Source of the DNA: JABWAN01 sp041918175
GTDB lineage: Bacteria; Zhuqueibacterota; Zhuqueibacteria; Zhuqueibacterales; Zhuqueibacteraceae
NCBI GenBank assembly: GCA_041918175.1
Contig: JAYRWE010000007.1
Location: forward strand, 119,087 to 183,086
Direction: 5' to 3'
Length of the DNA: 64,000 nucleotides
Shown here: piece after piece, positions 56,192 to 64,000 of the stretch
How the letters are laid out: the number at the start of each line of letters is the position of its first letter
Position numbering within the stretch: position 1 is the first letter of the stretch
Notes under the pieces: generated by a model
Told to the model about the DNA's origin: nothing
The model's database searches: none
The model's input: only the letters and a program-made list of their open reading frames with translations
Position numbers and translations under genes: made by a program

Positions 56192-58840
56192 TCACTTCAT
56201 GTAAATCATTTTACGCGTGCTGCGAAAGGCGCCGGCTTCGATTTGATAGAAGTAAACGCCGCTGCCGAAACTTGCGCCGAGTTGGGCCGCATCAAAGCTG
56301 AGGGTGTGCCTGCCCGCAGGCCGATAGCCATGCACCAATGTCGCTACATTGCGCCCGAGCACGTCGAACACTTGCAACGACACCAACCCTGCCTTTTCCA
56401 AACTATACGTGATTTGCGTGGTGGGATTGAACGGATTGGGATGGTTTTGATACAGAGCATAGCTCGCAATCAATTCCGGATTTTGGTCTTTCACGCCCAC
56501 GGTCCACTTCGTGCCGATCCACGTGTAGGTCCAACGCGAAACGTCGTTCCACGATTGATCTTGGTTGAACGGCGAATAGGTGAGAATGCCTTCGCGCCGC
56601 GTGACGGGATCGTCGTTGTCGTTGATCGCGTAATCGATCAAAATCCGCATGCCTTCTTTCGGTGCAAACACGTCATCGTTGCCCGAGGCCGCAATCACGG
56701 TAAGCGGAATCTTGGCTTCAACCGTGTAGCCCGTGGGGAATTTTCTGAACCAACTATAATTGGCACCGGGGCGCAGCAAAACATAGTTGTTCAAGTTGTC
56801 CATGTGAACCATGTTTTCCGAGAAGCGCAAATGATAATCCGGCGTGGCGCCGCGACGATAGCCCGAGAAGACTCTGCCGCGCCAATCATACAAGCCGATA
56901 AACAAATCCGGCGAGTCTTGTTGATAGCTGTCGGCCTGTGTGGTATCCACTTGCACAACGTCGTCTTCCACGTCGAACGCGACGTAGAGATAAGTTTGAT
57001 CAATGGCCACATAGGAGAGCACTGACAAATCCGCGTCGCCTTCGATTTTGGTATTGGTGACCACCGTGCCGCTGCCGTCCGAGGGAAAGATGCGGAACGG
57101 TTTGATTGCGCTCCATTCCGCAAGATCACCGTCCGCCGCAAAATTCGCGGGGGGCGCTAACGATATCGTGGGCACGCCGCGCGCGGTATTCGTTACGGTC
57201 GCGGCGGAAATTCCCGGCTGAGAAATATTGCCCGGTTTATCGGTGCAGGTCACGGCATAATAGTACGTCACGGGCTGATTCGTCTGCGGCGCGCGCAACA
57301 CGTGCTCGACCACTTGCGTATTTTCCGGCACGCGCAACTTCACCACTTCCACGCCCGGCGCGTTCACATCTGTGATCGGGCTTTCGCTGTAATAAACATC
57401 ATAGCGCTCTTCCGTTTCTTCCGGCACGTCAAGCCACGTCACGAGATTGACAAACGTGCCCGGCACTGCAAGAATGCTCGCCGGCGGCACGGGCGCGGTT
57501 TTGTCCGTCTCTCTGAAACCGGTGAGCACCAAGTAATCAAAGAGCAGCACGCCGTCGGCTTCGAGAAATTCACCGCCGCCGGTGATTTCGAATTTGATGC
57601 GCGTGAGTTTGTTATAATCGAGCACGCCGTTGCCTTTGTAGCCTTCCCACGGAGGCAGCGTGAAGCCGTCCGGCCGCGGATCGATGTTGAGTGGCAACTG
57701 CTCCAGCGGGATGCGAAGCAACGTCCAATCCGGCGTCACGCTGTCGAGCTTGACTTGCGTGAGATGATACCATTGCTCTTCTGCGCCGTCGCTATCGTCA
57801 AAGAGATTCACGCGCAATTGCATTTTGCTCGCGTCGAGGCTCGGCACCGCAGAAACAACTTTGTACCACATGAGTATCGCCGTGTTCGCGGACACATCTT
57901 GCAGATGCGTGCCGCTCGGCGCAATGTGTTCGAGCCAGGAGCCGCCGCCCCACCAGCCGCCGTGATCCGGCGTGCGCACGTGCCAATTCAATTGCAAAGA
58001 GCCCGCGCCTTCGAAAACGTCCGCGGTGTTGTCCGAAAGCAGAATCGTGTTTTTGATTTCGGCTTGATCCCATTCGCCCCAACTGTTCACGGACCAAAAC
58101 GTGTCGGCCACGGCGTGATCTTGTGTTTGAATGACGGGATAGCGCGCGCCGTAGGTTGCAAGATTGTCGAAAGAGATGAGGCCGGTGCTCACGGCATCGT
58201 CGGGAATGCCGGGCGTGGTCCAAATCAAACTATAGCCGACGATCTTGTCGAGATTAAGCTCGTTGTTGTGCTTCTCACCAAAAGCCCAATCGGGCAAGGA
58301 GAAGCCCTGCTCGTTCGGGCTGGGGCCGCGACCGCGATCGACCAACGGAATGAGCAACTGCGTCCAACCCGGCGCGGCATCGAACACCGCGGTGGTTTCA
58401 TAGATCCAATCCTCGCGCTGGTCTTGATTGCCCCAATAATTGCCGCTCGCGCCGTCATGCAGCGTGAAGCGGAAACTCACCGTGCCCGGCTTGGAAGAAG
58501 GCGTGCGGTTGTTGAACCACAGGCTCAGGTGCGTTGCAAAGGAAATGTCCATGAACGCACTGTCGGTGCGCGGCACGGTGTAGTATAATTCCAAAAAGCT
58601 GCCCCAAGATTCCGTTGATTTGATGCGCCAGTCCGCGGTCAAATCCGCCGGGCCGAATTTTGGATCCGTGGTGCTGTCCGTCAATTTCACATAGCCGTCA
58701 TTGGCAGGATTCCAATCGACCGTGTAAAAATCAAAAGCCGTGTCCCGCGCCGCAGTGTTAAAGGATTCAATCGTCCATTGCGCCCGCGCGGTTCCGGCGA
58801 GTGCGAACAACGCCACAACACCGAGTAGAAATTTTTTCAT
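56192..58840 (-). CDS. secreted sugar-binding protein (CBM9-like) with T9SS sorting domain
   Basis: The protein has 882 residues from ATG 58840, preceded by GGAAAGGAG. It has a signal peptide (KKFLLGVVALFALAGTARAQ). Two beta-sandwich segments (about 20-200 and 230-430) resemble carbohydrate-binding jelly-rolls. A fibronectin-like stretch follows (about 440-550: PPASILAVPGTFVNLVTWLDVPEETEERYDVYY). A CBM9/DOMON-like domain (about 565-770) has FAADGDLAEWSAIKPFRIFP, then YLYVAFDVEDDVVQ. The C-terminus (LYQNHPNPFNPTTQITYSL ... SGVYFYQIEAG) is the T9SS sorting domain. No catalytic motif is seen. It probably binds polysaccharide at the cell surface. A terminator follows. Confidence 0.8.
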   Translation of the reverse strand: MKKFLLGVVALFALAGTARAQWTIESFNTAARDTAFDFYTVDWNPANDGYVKLTDSTTDPKFGPADLTADWRIKSTESWGSFLELYYTVPRTDSAFMDISFATHLSLWFNNRTPSSKPGTVSFRFTLHDGASGNYWGNQDQREDWIYETTAVFDAAPGWTQLLIPLVDRGRGPSPNEQGFSLPDWAFGEKHNNELNLDKIVGYSLIWTTPGIPDDAVSTGLISFDNLATYGARYPVIQTQDHAVADTFWSVNSWGEWDQAEIKNTILLSDNTADVFEGAGSLQLNWHVRTPDHGGWWGGGSWLEHIAPSGTHLQDVSANTAILMWYKVVSAVPSLDASKMQLRVNLFDDSDGAEEQWYHLTQVKLDSVTPDWTLLRIPLEQLPLNIDPRPDGFTLPPWEGYKGNGVLDYNKLTRIKFEITGGGEFLEADGVLLFDYLVLTGFRETDKTAPVPPASILAVPGTFVNLVTWLDVPEETEERYDVYYSESPITDVNAPGVEVVKLRVPENTQVVEHVLRAPQTNQPVTYYYAVTCTDKPGNISQPGISAATVTNTARGVPTISLAPPANFAADGDLAEWSAIKPFRIFPSDGSGTVVTNTKIEGDADLSVLSYVAIDQTYLYVAFDVEDDVVQVDTTQADSYQQDSPDLFIGLYDWRGRVFSGYRRGATPDYHLRFSENMVHMDNLNNYVLLRPGANYSWFRKFPTGYTVEAKIPLTVIAASGNDDVFAPKEGMRILIDYAINDNDDPVTRREGILTYSPFNQDQSWNDVSRWTYTWIGTKWTVGVKDQNPELIASYALYQNHPNPFNPTTQITYSLEKAGLVSLQVFDVLGRNVATLVHGYRPAGRHTLSFDAAQLGASFGSGVYFYQIEAGAFRSTRKMIYMK

Positions 58841-59332
58841 CACGCTACTCCTTTCCAGTTTGGTGAGAACAAGCAGCCAATTTGTTTGTAGCCGTTGAAA
58901 GGGGGGGATAATGCATTTCTCTTGGCAGAAAATATACCGCACGTGCTGCTTCCTGTCGCGTATTCAAATATCAAGCATTTGCAGATTGCGGCAGGTTTGC
59001 GAGGGCCGGAGTTTTTATCAAACTGATAATGACATCTTTCTCATTTTCAGAATTTTGAGAAAATTGGAGTGCAACCGTGAGAGAATAACTGGCAGAGATT
59101 GTGGAGAAAAGGTCGAAGACGCCCACAAGAGCGTTTTTGCCGGAGGGATAATAGTGAGCCTCGTTCTTTAACCGACGACACCGATTTGCAGACACGCCAC
59201 CAATCAAAGCTTCTGCGCAAAATCTTCGGCGACACTCGGCGGCAAAGCTTTCTCACCGAAATGCGCGGAAGTCACCGAGTATCGCCGAGAAATACTTTCA
59301 GAATTTTGTTCTGAATTTGAGAAGCTAATCGC
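58841..59332. other. 492-bp intergenic region, leader of the CBM9-like gene plus a repeat
   Basis: The gap between the response-regulator stop (59333) and the CBM9-like start contains the promoter of the latter on the minus strand. I saw a sigma-54-like TGCCA-N7-TGCA at 58912-58927 but reject it because the -24 GG is missing. The part 59205-59307 is the dispersed CAAAGCTTCTGCGC element. No gene is seen. Confidence 0.5.
59205..59307. repeat. dispersed CAAAGCTTCTGCGC element, copy 2
   Basis: The ends are imperfect inverted copies: CAAAGCTTCTGCGC with AATCTTCGGCGACACTCGG on the left, CCGAGTATCGCCGAG with TTTCAGAATTTTG on the right. The same words in the same order occur at 29603-29731. It is about 100 bases long, non-coding and probably mobile. 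Confidence 0.6.
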
Positions 59333-60790
59333 CTATTTCAGGCCCAACTCCTTGCACATGCGATAATAGTTCGAGGGCGCCAAGCCCAGTTTCTTTGCGG
59401 CTTCCGTATCGGAGATGGAGCGGTCGCGCACGAAACGAAAATACTCCTCGCGCAGCAGCCGTTCCATTTGGCGCAAGGGCAACAATGTGCGCTGACGCTC
59501 GAAATCAAAGAAGCCGGCATCATTGACGGAACCGTCTTCCGGCATTTGCCCGAGAGCAAGCCGAACTTGCTCGGCATCGAGCACGGCATCACCATTGAGC
59601 AACAAACGCCGGACGATACTCTTCAGCTCGCGAATATTTCCGGGCCAGTCGTATTCACGCAGAAGCGCGCGCGCTTCCGCGGTCACTTCCATAGGCTCGC
59701 GCGTCGTTTCAGCGCAAAACTGCCGGATGAAATAATCCAGCAATTCGGCAACGTCTTCTTTATGGCTTCTGAGCGGCGGCATGGTCAGCTCCACGACATT
59801 CAAGCGGTAATACAAGTCCGCACGAAAACGTTTTGCTTCCACTTCCTGTTTCAGTGATTTGTTCGTGGCCGCGAGCACGCGCACGTCGACTCGAATTTCC
59901 CCTTTTCGTCCGATTTTGTCGATCTCGCCTTCTTGCAGCACGCGCAGCAGTTTCGCTTGCGCGGTGAGCGGCAACTCATTGATTTCGTCCAAAAAGATTG
60001 AACCGTGATTCGCAACTTCAAACAGGCCGGACTTGTTGGAATCCGCGCCGGTAAACGCCCCTTTTTCGTAACCGAATAATTCGCTTTCGACCAAATGCTC
60101 CGGCAGCGCGCCGCAATTGATCACCACGAGGCTCTCGAATCGACGCGGGCTGTGGTAGTGCAGATGATACGCCGCATTCTCCTTGCCGGTGCCGGAAGGC
60201 CCGGTGATCAGCACGGGCGCCGCAGCGCCGGCGTACTTATGAATTTTTTCGCGTAACGTTTGCATGAGCGGAGATGAACCCAAGATCGGCTTTTGCGCGA
60301 GGATGGCATCGATATTCCGGCTGATCTTTTGGTGCGCGCGATCTTGCTCCTTTGCGAGCACGCGCTGTTGATAGGCATTGAGAATGCTGAGAATGAAATC
60401 CGTGGGCTGATAAATGTAGGCTTCGATGTCGCCCGGATACTTCGTGCAATACCAAAACGCGCCGGCCTGCATCAAGCGTTCGGCGAATTGATAATCCGCC
60501 ACGTTCATCGTCATCTTGGTCACGACGATAATCGGAAGCGTTGCATCGAGCTTTTTGATGGCGCTAATTAAACTTTCACCGGTCGGCCCGCCGGCGATTT
60601 GGAAATCCATAATCACGACGTCGAAAAAGTCCTTCTTCTCCGCGAGCAGAGCGAGTGCGCTGCGGCCGGCCGCAGTGACTTCTTTAATTTGAATGCGGTG
60701 GCTAAACGGCGCAATCGTATTGCGCACGCGGCGCACGTCAAACTCTTCGTCTTCAATCAACAACAAAGTTATCATGCGTTTTTCCGACAT
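59333..60790 (-). CDS. sigma-54-dependent response regulator (NtrC-like)
   Basis: The protein has 485 residues. The receiver domain (about 6-125) has the phospho-acceptor D62 in VVIMDFQIAGG. A central AAA+ domain follows, with Walker A GPSGTGKE (197-204) and the sigma-54 contact loop GAFTGAD (244-250), then FLDEINELPLTAQAKLLRVLQEGE. The C-terminal Fis-type helix-turn-helix ends SISDTEAAKKLGLAPSNYYRMCKELGLK. It activates sigma-54 promoters after phosphorylation. The kinase gene lies 12 bases upstream on the minus strand. Its targets probably include the glycan genes downstream, but I found no clear -24/-12 site there. Confidence 0.93.
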   Translation of the reverse strand: MSEKRMITLLLIEDEEFDVRRVRNTIAPFSHRIQIKEVTAAGRSALALLAEKKDFFDVVIMDFQIAGGPTGESLISAIKKLDATLPIIVVTKMTMNVADYQFAERLMQAGAFWYCTKYPGDIEAYIYQPTDFILSILNAYQQRVLAKEQDRAHQKISRNIDAILAQKPILGSSPLMQTLREKIHKYAGAAAPVLITGPSGTGKENAAYHLHYHSPRRFESLVVINCGALPEHLVESELFGYEKGAFTGADSNKSGLFEVANHGSIFLDEINELPLTAQAKLLRVLQEGEIDKIGRKGEIRVDVRVLAATNKSLKQEVEAKRFRADLYYRLNVVELTMPPLRSHKEDVAELLDYFIRQFCAETTREPMEVTAEARALLREYDWPGNIRELKSIVRRLLLNGDAVLDAEQVRLALGQMPEDGSVNDAGFFDFERQRTLLPLRQMERLLREEYFRFVRDRSISDTEAAKKLGLAPSNYYRMCKELGLK

Positions 60791-60802
60791 CGCGCGCTTT
60801 CC

Positions 60803-62308
60803 TCAATCGTGTGGGATGATAAAAGTAAACTGTGCTCCGCCGCCCGGCAAGTTCTGCGCGTCCAATTTCCACCCGCAGCGTTGCGTTGCGATTTCATACG
60901 CCAAATAGCAACCGTACCCCGCATGTCGCCGGTTTTCGTGCTCGGTTGTAACCTGCTCCTCAAAGAGGCGCTTGATGCCCTTCTCATTTTCCATGAGAAG
61001 TTCCGGCGGAATACCTTTGCCATTGTCCGCAATCATCACCCGCGACTGCCGTGCTTCGTGCTCATATACGGTTCGGATCGTGACTTCCACCTGCTCGACG
61101 CCGGCGTGATCGAGGCTATTTTGAATGATGGGCTCCAACACTTCCCACACCACGTATTCATTGATGGCAACCTCGGGCATGCGCTCGTCCAAATCGAGCT
61201 TGAAAGCAAACGTTTCCACGGGCCGCGACAAACGCTGAAAAACGTTTGCCACAAGAAAGCGCAACACTTCATTGACGTTGGTTTTGAAGAGTGCATTGCG
61301 GATGGTATGCAGGGGCGGATCGTACCATTTCATGTCGTAAATCACGCGCGCGATAAAATTAGCGTAGCGCGTTGCGCGATTTTTCACTGCGGCAACGGAG
61401 CTTTCCGTCAAAGCGTGCAAATCTTCCTTGATGAACCCCATCACCTTCTCTGCTTTGTGATGGGTGTGATAGATGCGCTTGGTGAAGAGCAGTTCTTTTT
61501 GATGATCGATCTGCTCCGTCAATCGCAATTTTTGCGCTTCAAATAACCGCGCTTGCGCTTCATCACGTTCGCGCAGCGTGTTGGAATAGAGAAAGTACAT
61601 TGCCAATAGGCCCAACATGATCAATCCCGTGAATATGATCGCGACTTTGTCGTAATTGGCGATCACTTCGGTGGTGATCGGCGAAAAATCCGGAGAGATT
61701 TTCATGTAAACCACGCCGCTGTATTCGCCGCGCGGAATGAAAGGCACGAACACATGAAAGGTTTGTTTTCCCTCCAAGACGGTGTGCACTTGTTCGTTCC
61801 GCCGAATCTCCGCAGCGAGCTTCTCATACATGCGGAGCGCCGGCACATGCGAGACCGCCGGCCTCGGCAAGCGGCGCAGATTCTCGAAGAAATAGGCGTA
61901 CAAAATTTCGCCCTCGTCGATCGCCGCAATCGCGGTATCGCACGGCACGAACAGACAAAGCTCCTGCACGTTTTGATAGAGCAGTTGTTGTCCGATGACG
62001 ACATTCAAAGCCTGAACCACGTTGCGCCGCTCATAGCCGCTGAGCGTCTGTTTCGGCGTGCTGGTTTCGAGCAGCAATTCCAACGAGGTCGTGGTCAGAT
62101 TTGCCAGGCGTTCGGCGGAATCTTGTTGATACCAGGCCTGCGTCTTCAACAAAAAATCTTGCAACGAAATTTTGTGCACCAGCGATACGAGAATTTGAAA
62201 GATCAACAGCACCACGAACAACACGGCCACATGCCGAATCTCGAAGCGATAGCGCCGAAGTTTTTCCTTGAGAAAAGCGCGTGAACTTGCGAGCGGACGA
62301 AAGAGCAC
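60803..62308 (-). CDS. sensor histidine kinase
   Basis: The protein has 501 residues. It has membrane spans at about 26-45 (VAVLFVVLLIFQILVSLVH) and 217-236 (VAIIFTGLIMLGLLAMYFLY), enclosing a periplasmic sensor domain of about 170 residues. The cytoplasmic part starts with a coiled segment (RDEAQARLFEAQKLRLTEQ). The next helix, RIYHTHHKAEKVMGF, holds the likely phosphorylated histidine, although the standard HisKA motif is not clear. The ATPase domain has the N box (EPIIQNSLDHA), G1 (IADNGKGIP) and G2-like GYGCYLAYEIA. Its start lies 3 bases after the sugar-binding-protein stop, so the sensor probably works with that protein. Confidence 0.88.
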   Translation of the reverse strand: MLFRPLASSRAFLKEKLRRYRFEIRHVAVLFVVLLIFQILVSLVHKISLQDFLLKTQAWYQQDSAERLANLTTTSLELLLETSTPKQTLSGYERRNVVQALNVVIGQQLLYQNVQELCLFVPCDTAIAAIDEGEILYAYFFENLRRLPRPAVSHVPALRMYEKLAAEIRRNEQVHTVLEGKQTFHVFVPFIPRGEYSGVVYMKISPDFSPITTEVIANYDKVAIIFTGLIMLGLLAMYFLYSNTLRERDEAQARLFEAQKLRLTEQIDHQKELLFTKRIYHTHHKAEKVMGFIKEDLHALTESSVAAVKNRATRYANFIARVIYDMKWYDPPLHTIRNALFKTNVNEVLRFLVANVFQRLSRPVETFAFKLDLDERMPEVAINEYVVWEVLEPIIQNSLDHAGVEQVEVTIRTVYEHEARQSRVMIADNGKGIPPELLMENEKGIKRLFEEQVTTEHENRRHAGYGCYLAYEIATQRCGWKLDAQNLPGGGAQFTFIIPHD

Positions 62309-62311
62309 GGG

Positions 62312-63628
62312 CTACCTCATTTGGGCTTTGGGTGAGTTGATCAGAAGCGCGGCTTGCTTCAAGGCTTGTTCCGCCGTCAGCTCGCGCCGGAGCGCACGAT
62401 GCAAAAAAAGCGAGAGAATATCCGAGATGGTCGTGTAGTTCGGCAACTGCGGGCGATGGAATCCGGTGTCGAGCAAATGCCGAAAGTAGGAGAGTTCCGG
62501 TTGTTGTTGCAGATATAGCGAATCTTCATAAACGCGATTATTGGTGGGCAGATAGCCGCCCGTTTCAAACATGATTTTCTGCGCTTCCTCGCCCAGCAGA
62601 AATTTTACGAACTCTAAGGCTTCGGCGCGATGCGTCGAATATTTTGAGATCATCACATTCCAGCCGCCGATGATGGCGCGCGGCTGCGCGCCTGCAAAAT
62701 GAGGCAGCGTGGCTACGCCCAAGTTTTGCGGTTGCAACTCCGGCGGCACGCCGGCAATTTGCTCTTTGCGAAACCCCGGCCACGCGCGCAAGAACACCCC
62801 CTGTTGCTTCAACAAATACTCCTGGCTTTGATGCTCACGGAACTCGACGACTTCGGTCGGGGAAACTTTATGCTTGTGAATGAGATCAATCAAAAACTGC
62901 AATGCTTGCGCGGCCTCCGGAGAATGCAGTTGCAAGACGCCGTCGCGATACAAATACTGGTTCATGCCCGCCAACACTTCCAAATAACTGCACATCAAGC
63001 CTTCAAAAGCGTCTGCCTGAAATAAATAGAGCGCCCGCGTCTGCATTTGTTCCCCTAGTGCGAGGAACTCGGACCAAGTGATGGAGCGTTGGAGTTTGCT
63101 TTCAAGCTCTGCAAAGTTGGGCAGGTTGCGGAGCAGGTCGCGGCGATAATAAAGCACGCTAATATCGATATAAAAAGGCAAGGCCACGAGCGTGGAGTCG
63201 AAGTAGCAGGATTGCAGCGCATGGCTCAAAATATTTCGGCGTGCGCTCGTCGGGAAATGCACGTCGAGCTTTTCACTCCATTTTGCGAAGCGCGACACCC
63301 AAATCAAATCCACGGCAAAGACGTCAATACGATCACTTTTACTGCGCAGCGACCGTGCGAGCAGGGCTTTGCGCTCGTTGGTGCTGAATTTTGTGAAGGG
63401 AAGATCAACGGGCACGACCTCGATGCGGCCGCGATGGAGTGTATTAAAACGCGCGATGACTTTCTGATGCGCCGCCGAAATATTATCCGCGAAAAAAATC
63501 TTTATCGGCGCTCGCTCTTCTTCTTGACTTGCCGCGCGCAAAAATGAGGTGAAGCCGCAGGTCGCCGTCACAGCAGCGAGCCAGAAACCAATGATACAAA
63601 AGCTTCGATCAAAGAAATGCCGCTTCAT
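62312..63628 (-). CDS. extracellular solute-binding protein (ABC family 1 type)
   Basis: The protein has 438 residues from ATG 63628, with signal peptide CIIGFWLAAVTATCGF. It shows IKIFFADNISAAHQKVIARFNTLHRGRIEVVPVDLPF at the start, and RIDVFAVDLIWVSRFAKWS with the middle hinge segment ALPFYIDISVLYYRRDLLRNLP. GGWNVMISKYSTHRAEALEFVKFLLGEEAQKIMFETGGYLPTN is the classic family 1 signature of sugar-binding proteins. There is no ABC permease or ATPase gene nearby; its neighbours are the kinase and regulator. A sensing role, delivering sugar information to the kinase, is likely. Confidence 0.87.
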   Translation of the reverse strand: MKRHFFDRSFCIIGFWLAAVTATCGFTSFLRAASQEEERAPIKIFFADNISAAHQKVIARFNTLHRGRIEVVPVDLPFTKFSTNERKALLARSLRSKSDRIDVFAVDLIWVSRFAKWSEKLDVHFPTSARRNILSHALQSCYFDSTLVALPFYIDISVLYYRRDLLRNLPNFAELESKLQRSITWSEFLALGEQMQTRALYLFQADAFEGLMCSYLEVLAGMNQYLYRDGVLQLHSPEAAQALQFLIDLIHKHKVSPTEVVEFREHQSQEYLLKQQGVFLRAWPGFRKEQIAGVPPELQPQNLGVATLPHFAGAQPRAIIGGWNVMISKYSTHRAEALEFVKFLLGEEAQKIMFETGGYLPTNNRVYEDSLYLQQQPELSYFRHLLDTGFHRPQLPNYTTISDILSLFLHRALRRELTAEQALKQAALLINSPKAQMR

Positions 63629-63871
63629 AGCCTTTCCGAAAGATGCAATGCTCAACCAATCAACTTCTTTATGCCCCTGCATGTGAACAACAGCAATGTA
63701 GGGGTTCATCATTATTTGTCAACAGAAATGTCGCGCTGCCAGGAATGCCTCAGTTATTGGTGCCGAGCTTTGTGCGCTGGGCGAAGGATTTTCTTTAAGC
63801 GCGCTAAAAAAGCACCGGTGTCTCTTTTTGCTTTGTACCTGGATTTTGCATGAACAATTTCGCCCGCCATC

Positions 63872-63991
63872 GCCTGATGATGAATCATCAGGCTAGGAGG
63901 TGCAAGCCAACTAAAGTTGGCTACCACCCTACGGGTGATCAGCGATCTTTAGATCGCTTCCACCTTTTAGCCTGATGCTTCAGCATCAGGC
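63872..63991. repeat. tandem hairpin array B
   Basis: Five or six perfect short hairpins in a row: 63872-63893 (GCCTGATGAT GA ATCATCAGGC), 63906-63921 (GCCAACTAAAGTTGGC), 63925-63937 (CACCC TAC GGGTG), 63941-63958 (AGCGATCT TT AGATCGCT) and 63970-63991 (GCCTGATGC TTCA GCATCAGGC). CTAGGAGGTGCAAGC (63893-63907) is identical to the flank in array A, and CACCTTTTAG (63961-63970) is its approximate complement. Upstream 63629-63871 holds the solute-binding gene promoter and no gene I can see. Confidence 0.85.
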
Positions 63992-64000
63992 GGAGGTTGG

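Noticed and set aside
58912..58927. sigma-54-like TGCCA-N7-TGCA upstream of the CBM9-like gene
   Set aside because: The nearly invariant -24 GG is GC here.
1..64000. rRNA and tRNA genes
   Set aside because: I looked for tRNA T-arm (GGTTCGA-like) contexts and conserved rRNA stretches in the intergenic regions and found none that I could fold convincingly. A tRNA search program would settle this.

Overview
The window looks like chromosomal DNA from a member of the Fibrobacterota-Chlorobiota-Bacteroidota (FCB) superphylum outside Bacteroidota proper. A candidate-phylum lineage such as KSB1 or a Calditrichota relative fits best. The pointers are four secreted proteins ending in the 'QNYPNPFNP...GVYFY+L' type-9-secretion (T9SS) sorting domain, a PorV/PorQ-family outer-membrane protein, a TonB receptor with an N-terminal carboxypeptidase-regulatory-like domain, a four-cysteine insert in SecA, and many palindromic intergenic repeats. 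Lineage is an inference from protein features; I saw no rRNA or tRNA gene.

Layout. (1) 1-12541, all + strand: acyl-CoA catabolism genes (AtuA-like tail, enoyl-CoA hydratase, two acyl-CoA dehydrogenases, thiolase, 3-hydroxyacyl-CoA dehydrogenase, MBL hydrolase). Between them sit compact two- or three-gene modules that look like toxin-antitoxin or defence cassettes: nucleotidyltransferase plus partner, ABC-ATPase plus TOPRIM-like protein, HEPN plus partner, and zinc-ribbon / small protein / C39-like peptidase. (2) 12662-19092: nusB, an HNH pair with a duplicated gene tail, secA, a decayed DUF6883 gene with its DUF4926 neighbour, xisH-xisI, and a DinB-family gene. (3) 19175-26700: minus-strand membrane and outer-membrane proteins and ftsH, then a + operon of an RNase H-like/TPR protein, prephenate dehydratase and an MFS transporter. 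(4) 26701-30106: a repeat-rich stretch around a secreted glycosidase-like protein.

(5) 30107-36585: a TIR-domain protein with one membrane span and a predicted periplasmic domain, overlapping by 4 bp with a 1045-residue secreted repeat protein. Downstream are a PemK/MazF pair, a DUF433/DUF5615 pair and an orphan RelB/DinJ antitoxin. They alternate with three broken copies of the 3' end of the repeat-protein gene. I regard this as the most interesting region. (6) 36586-63628, all - strand: a polysaccharide-utilisation-like locus. It holds two GH16 glucanase-like enzymes, a GH3 beta-glucosidase, a Na+/solute symporter, a GH2 enzyme, a CotH-family protein, an NAD(P)-binding protein, a PorV-like protein, a 1041-residue surface protein, a TonB receptor and a sugar-binding (CBM9-like) secreted protein. 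A sugar-binding protein / histidine kinase / sigma-54 response regulator operon lies at its upstream end.

The working picture for region 6 is that polymeric beta-glucan is cut by T9SS-exported GH16/GH2 enzymes, products enter through the TonB receptor and the symporter, GH3 releases glucose, and the three-component operon senses sugar. The acyl-CoA genes of region 1 could serve leucine, terpenoid or fatty-acid breakdown. At least nine kinds of palindromic intergenic element are present, including two arrays of tandem hairpins (45791-45900 and 63872-63991) that share flanks but differ in their inner stems.
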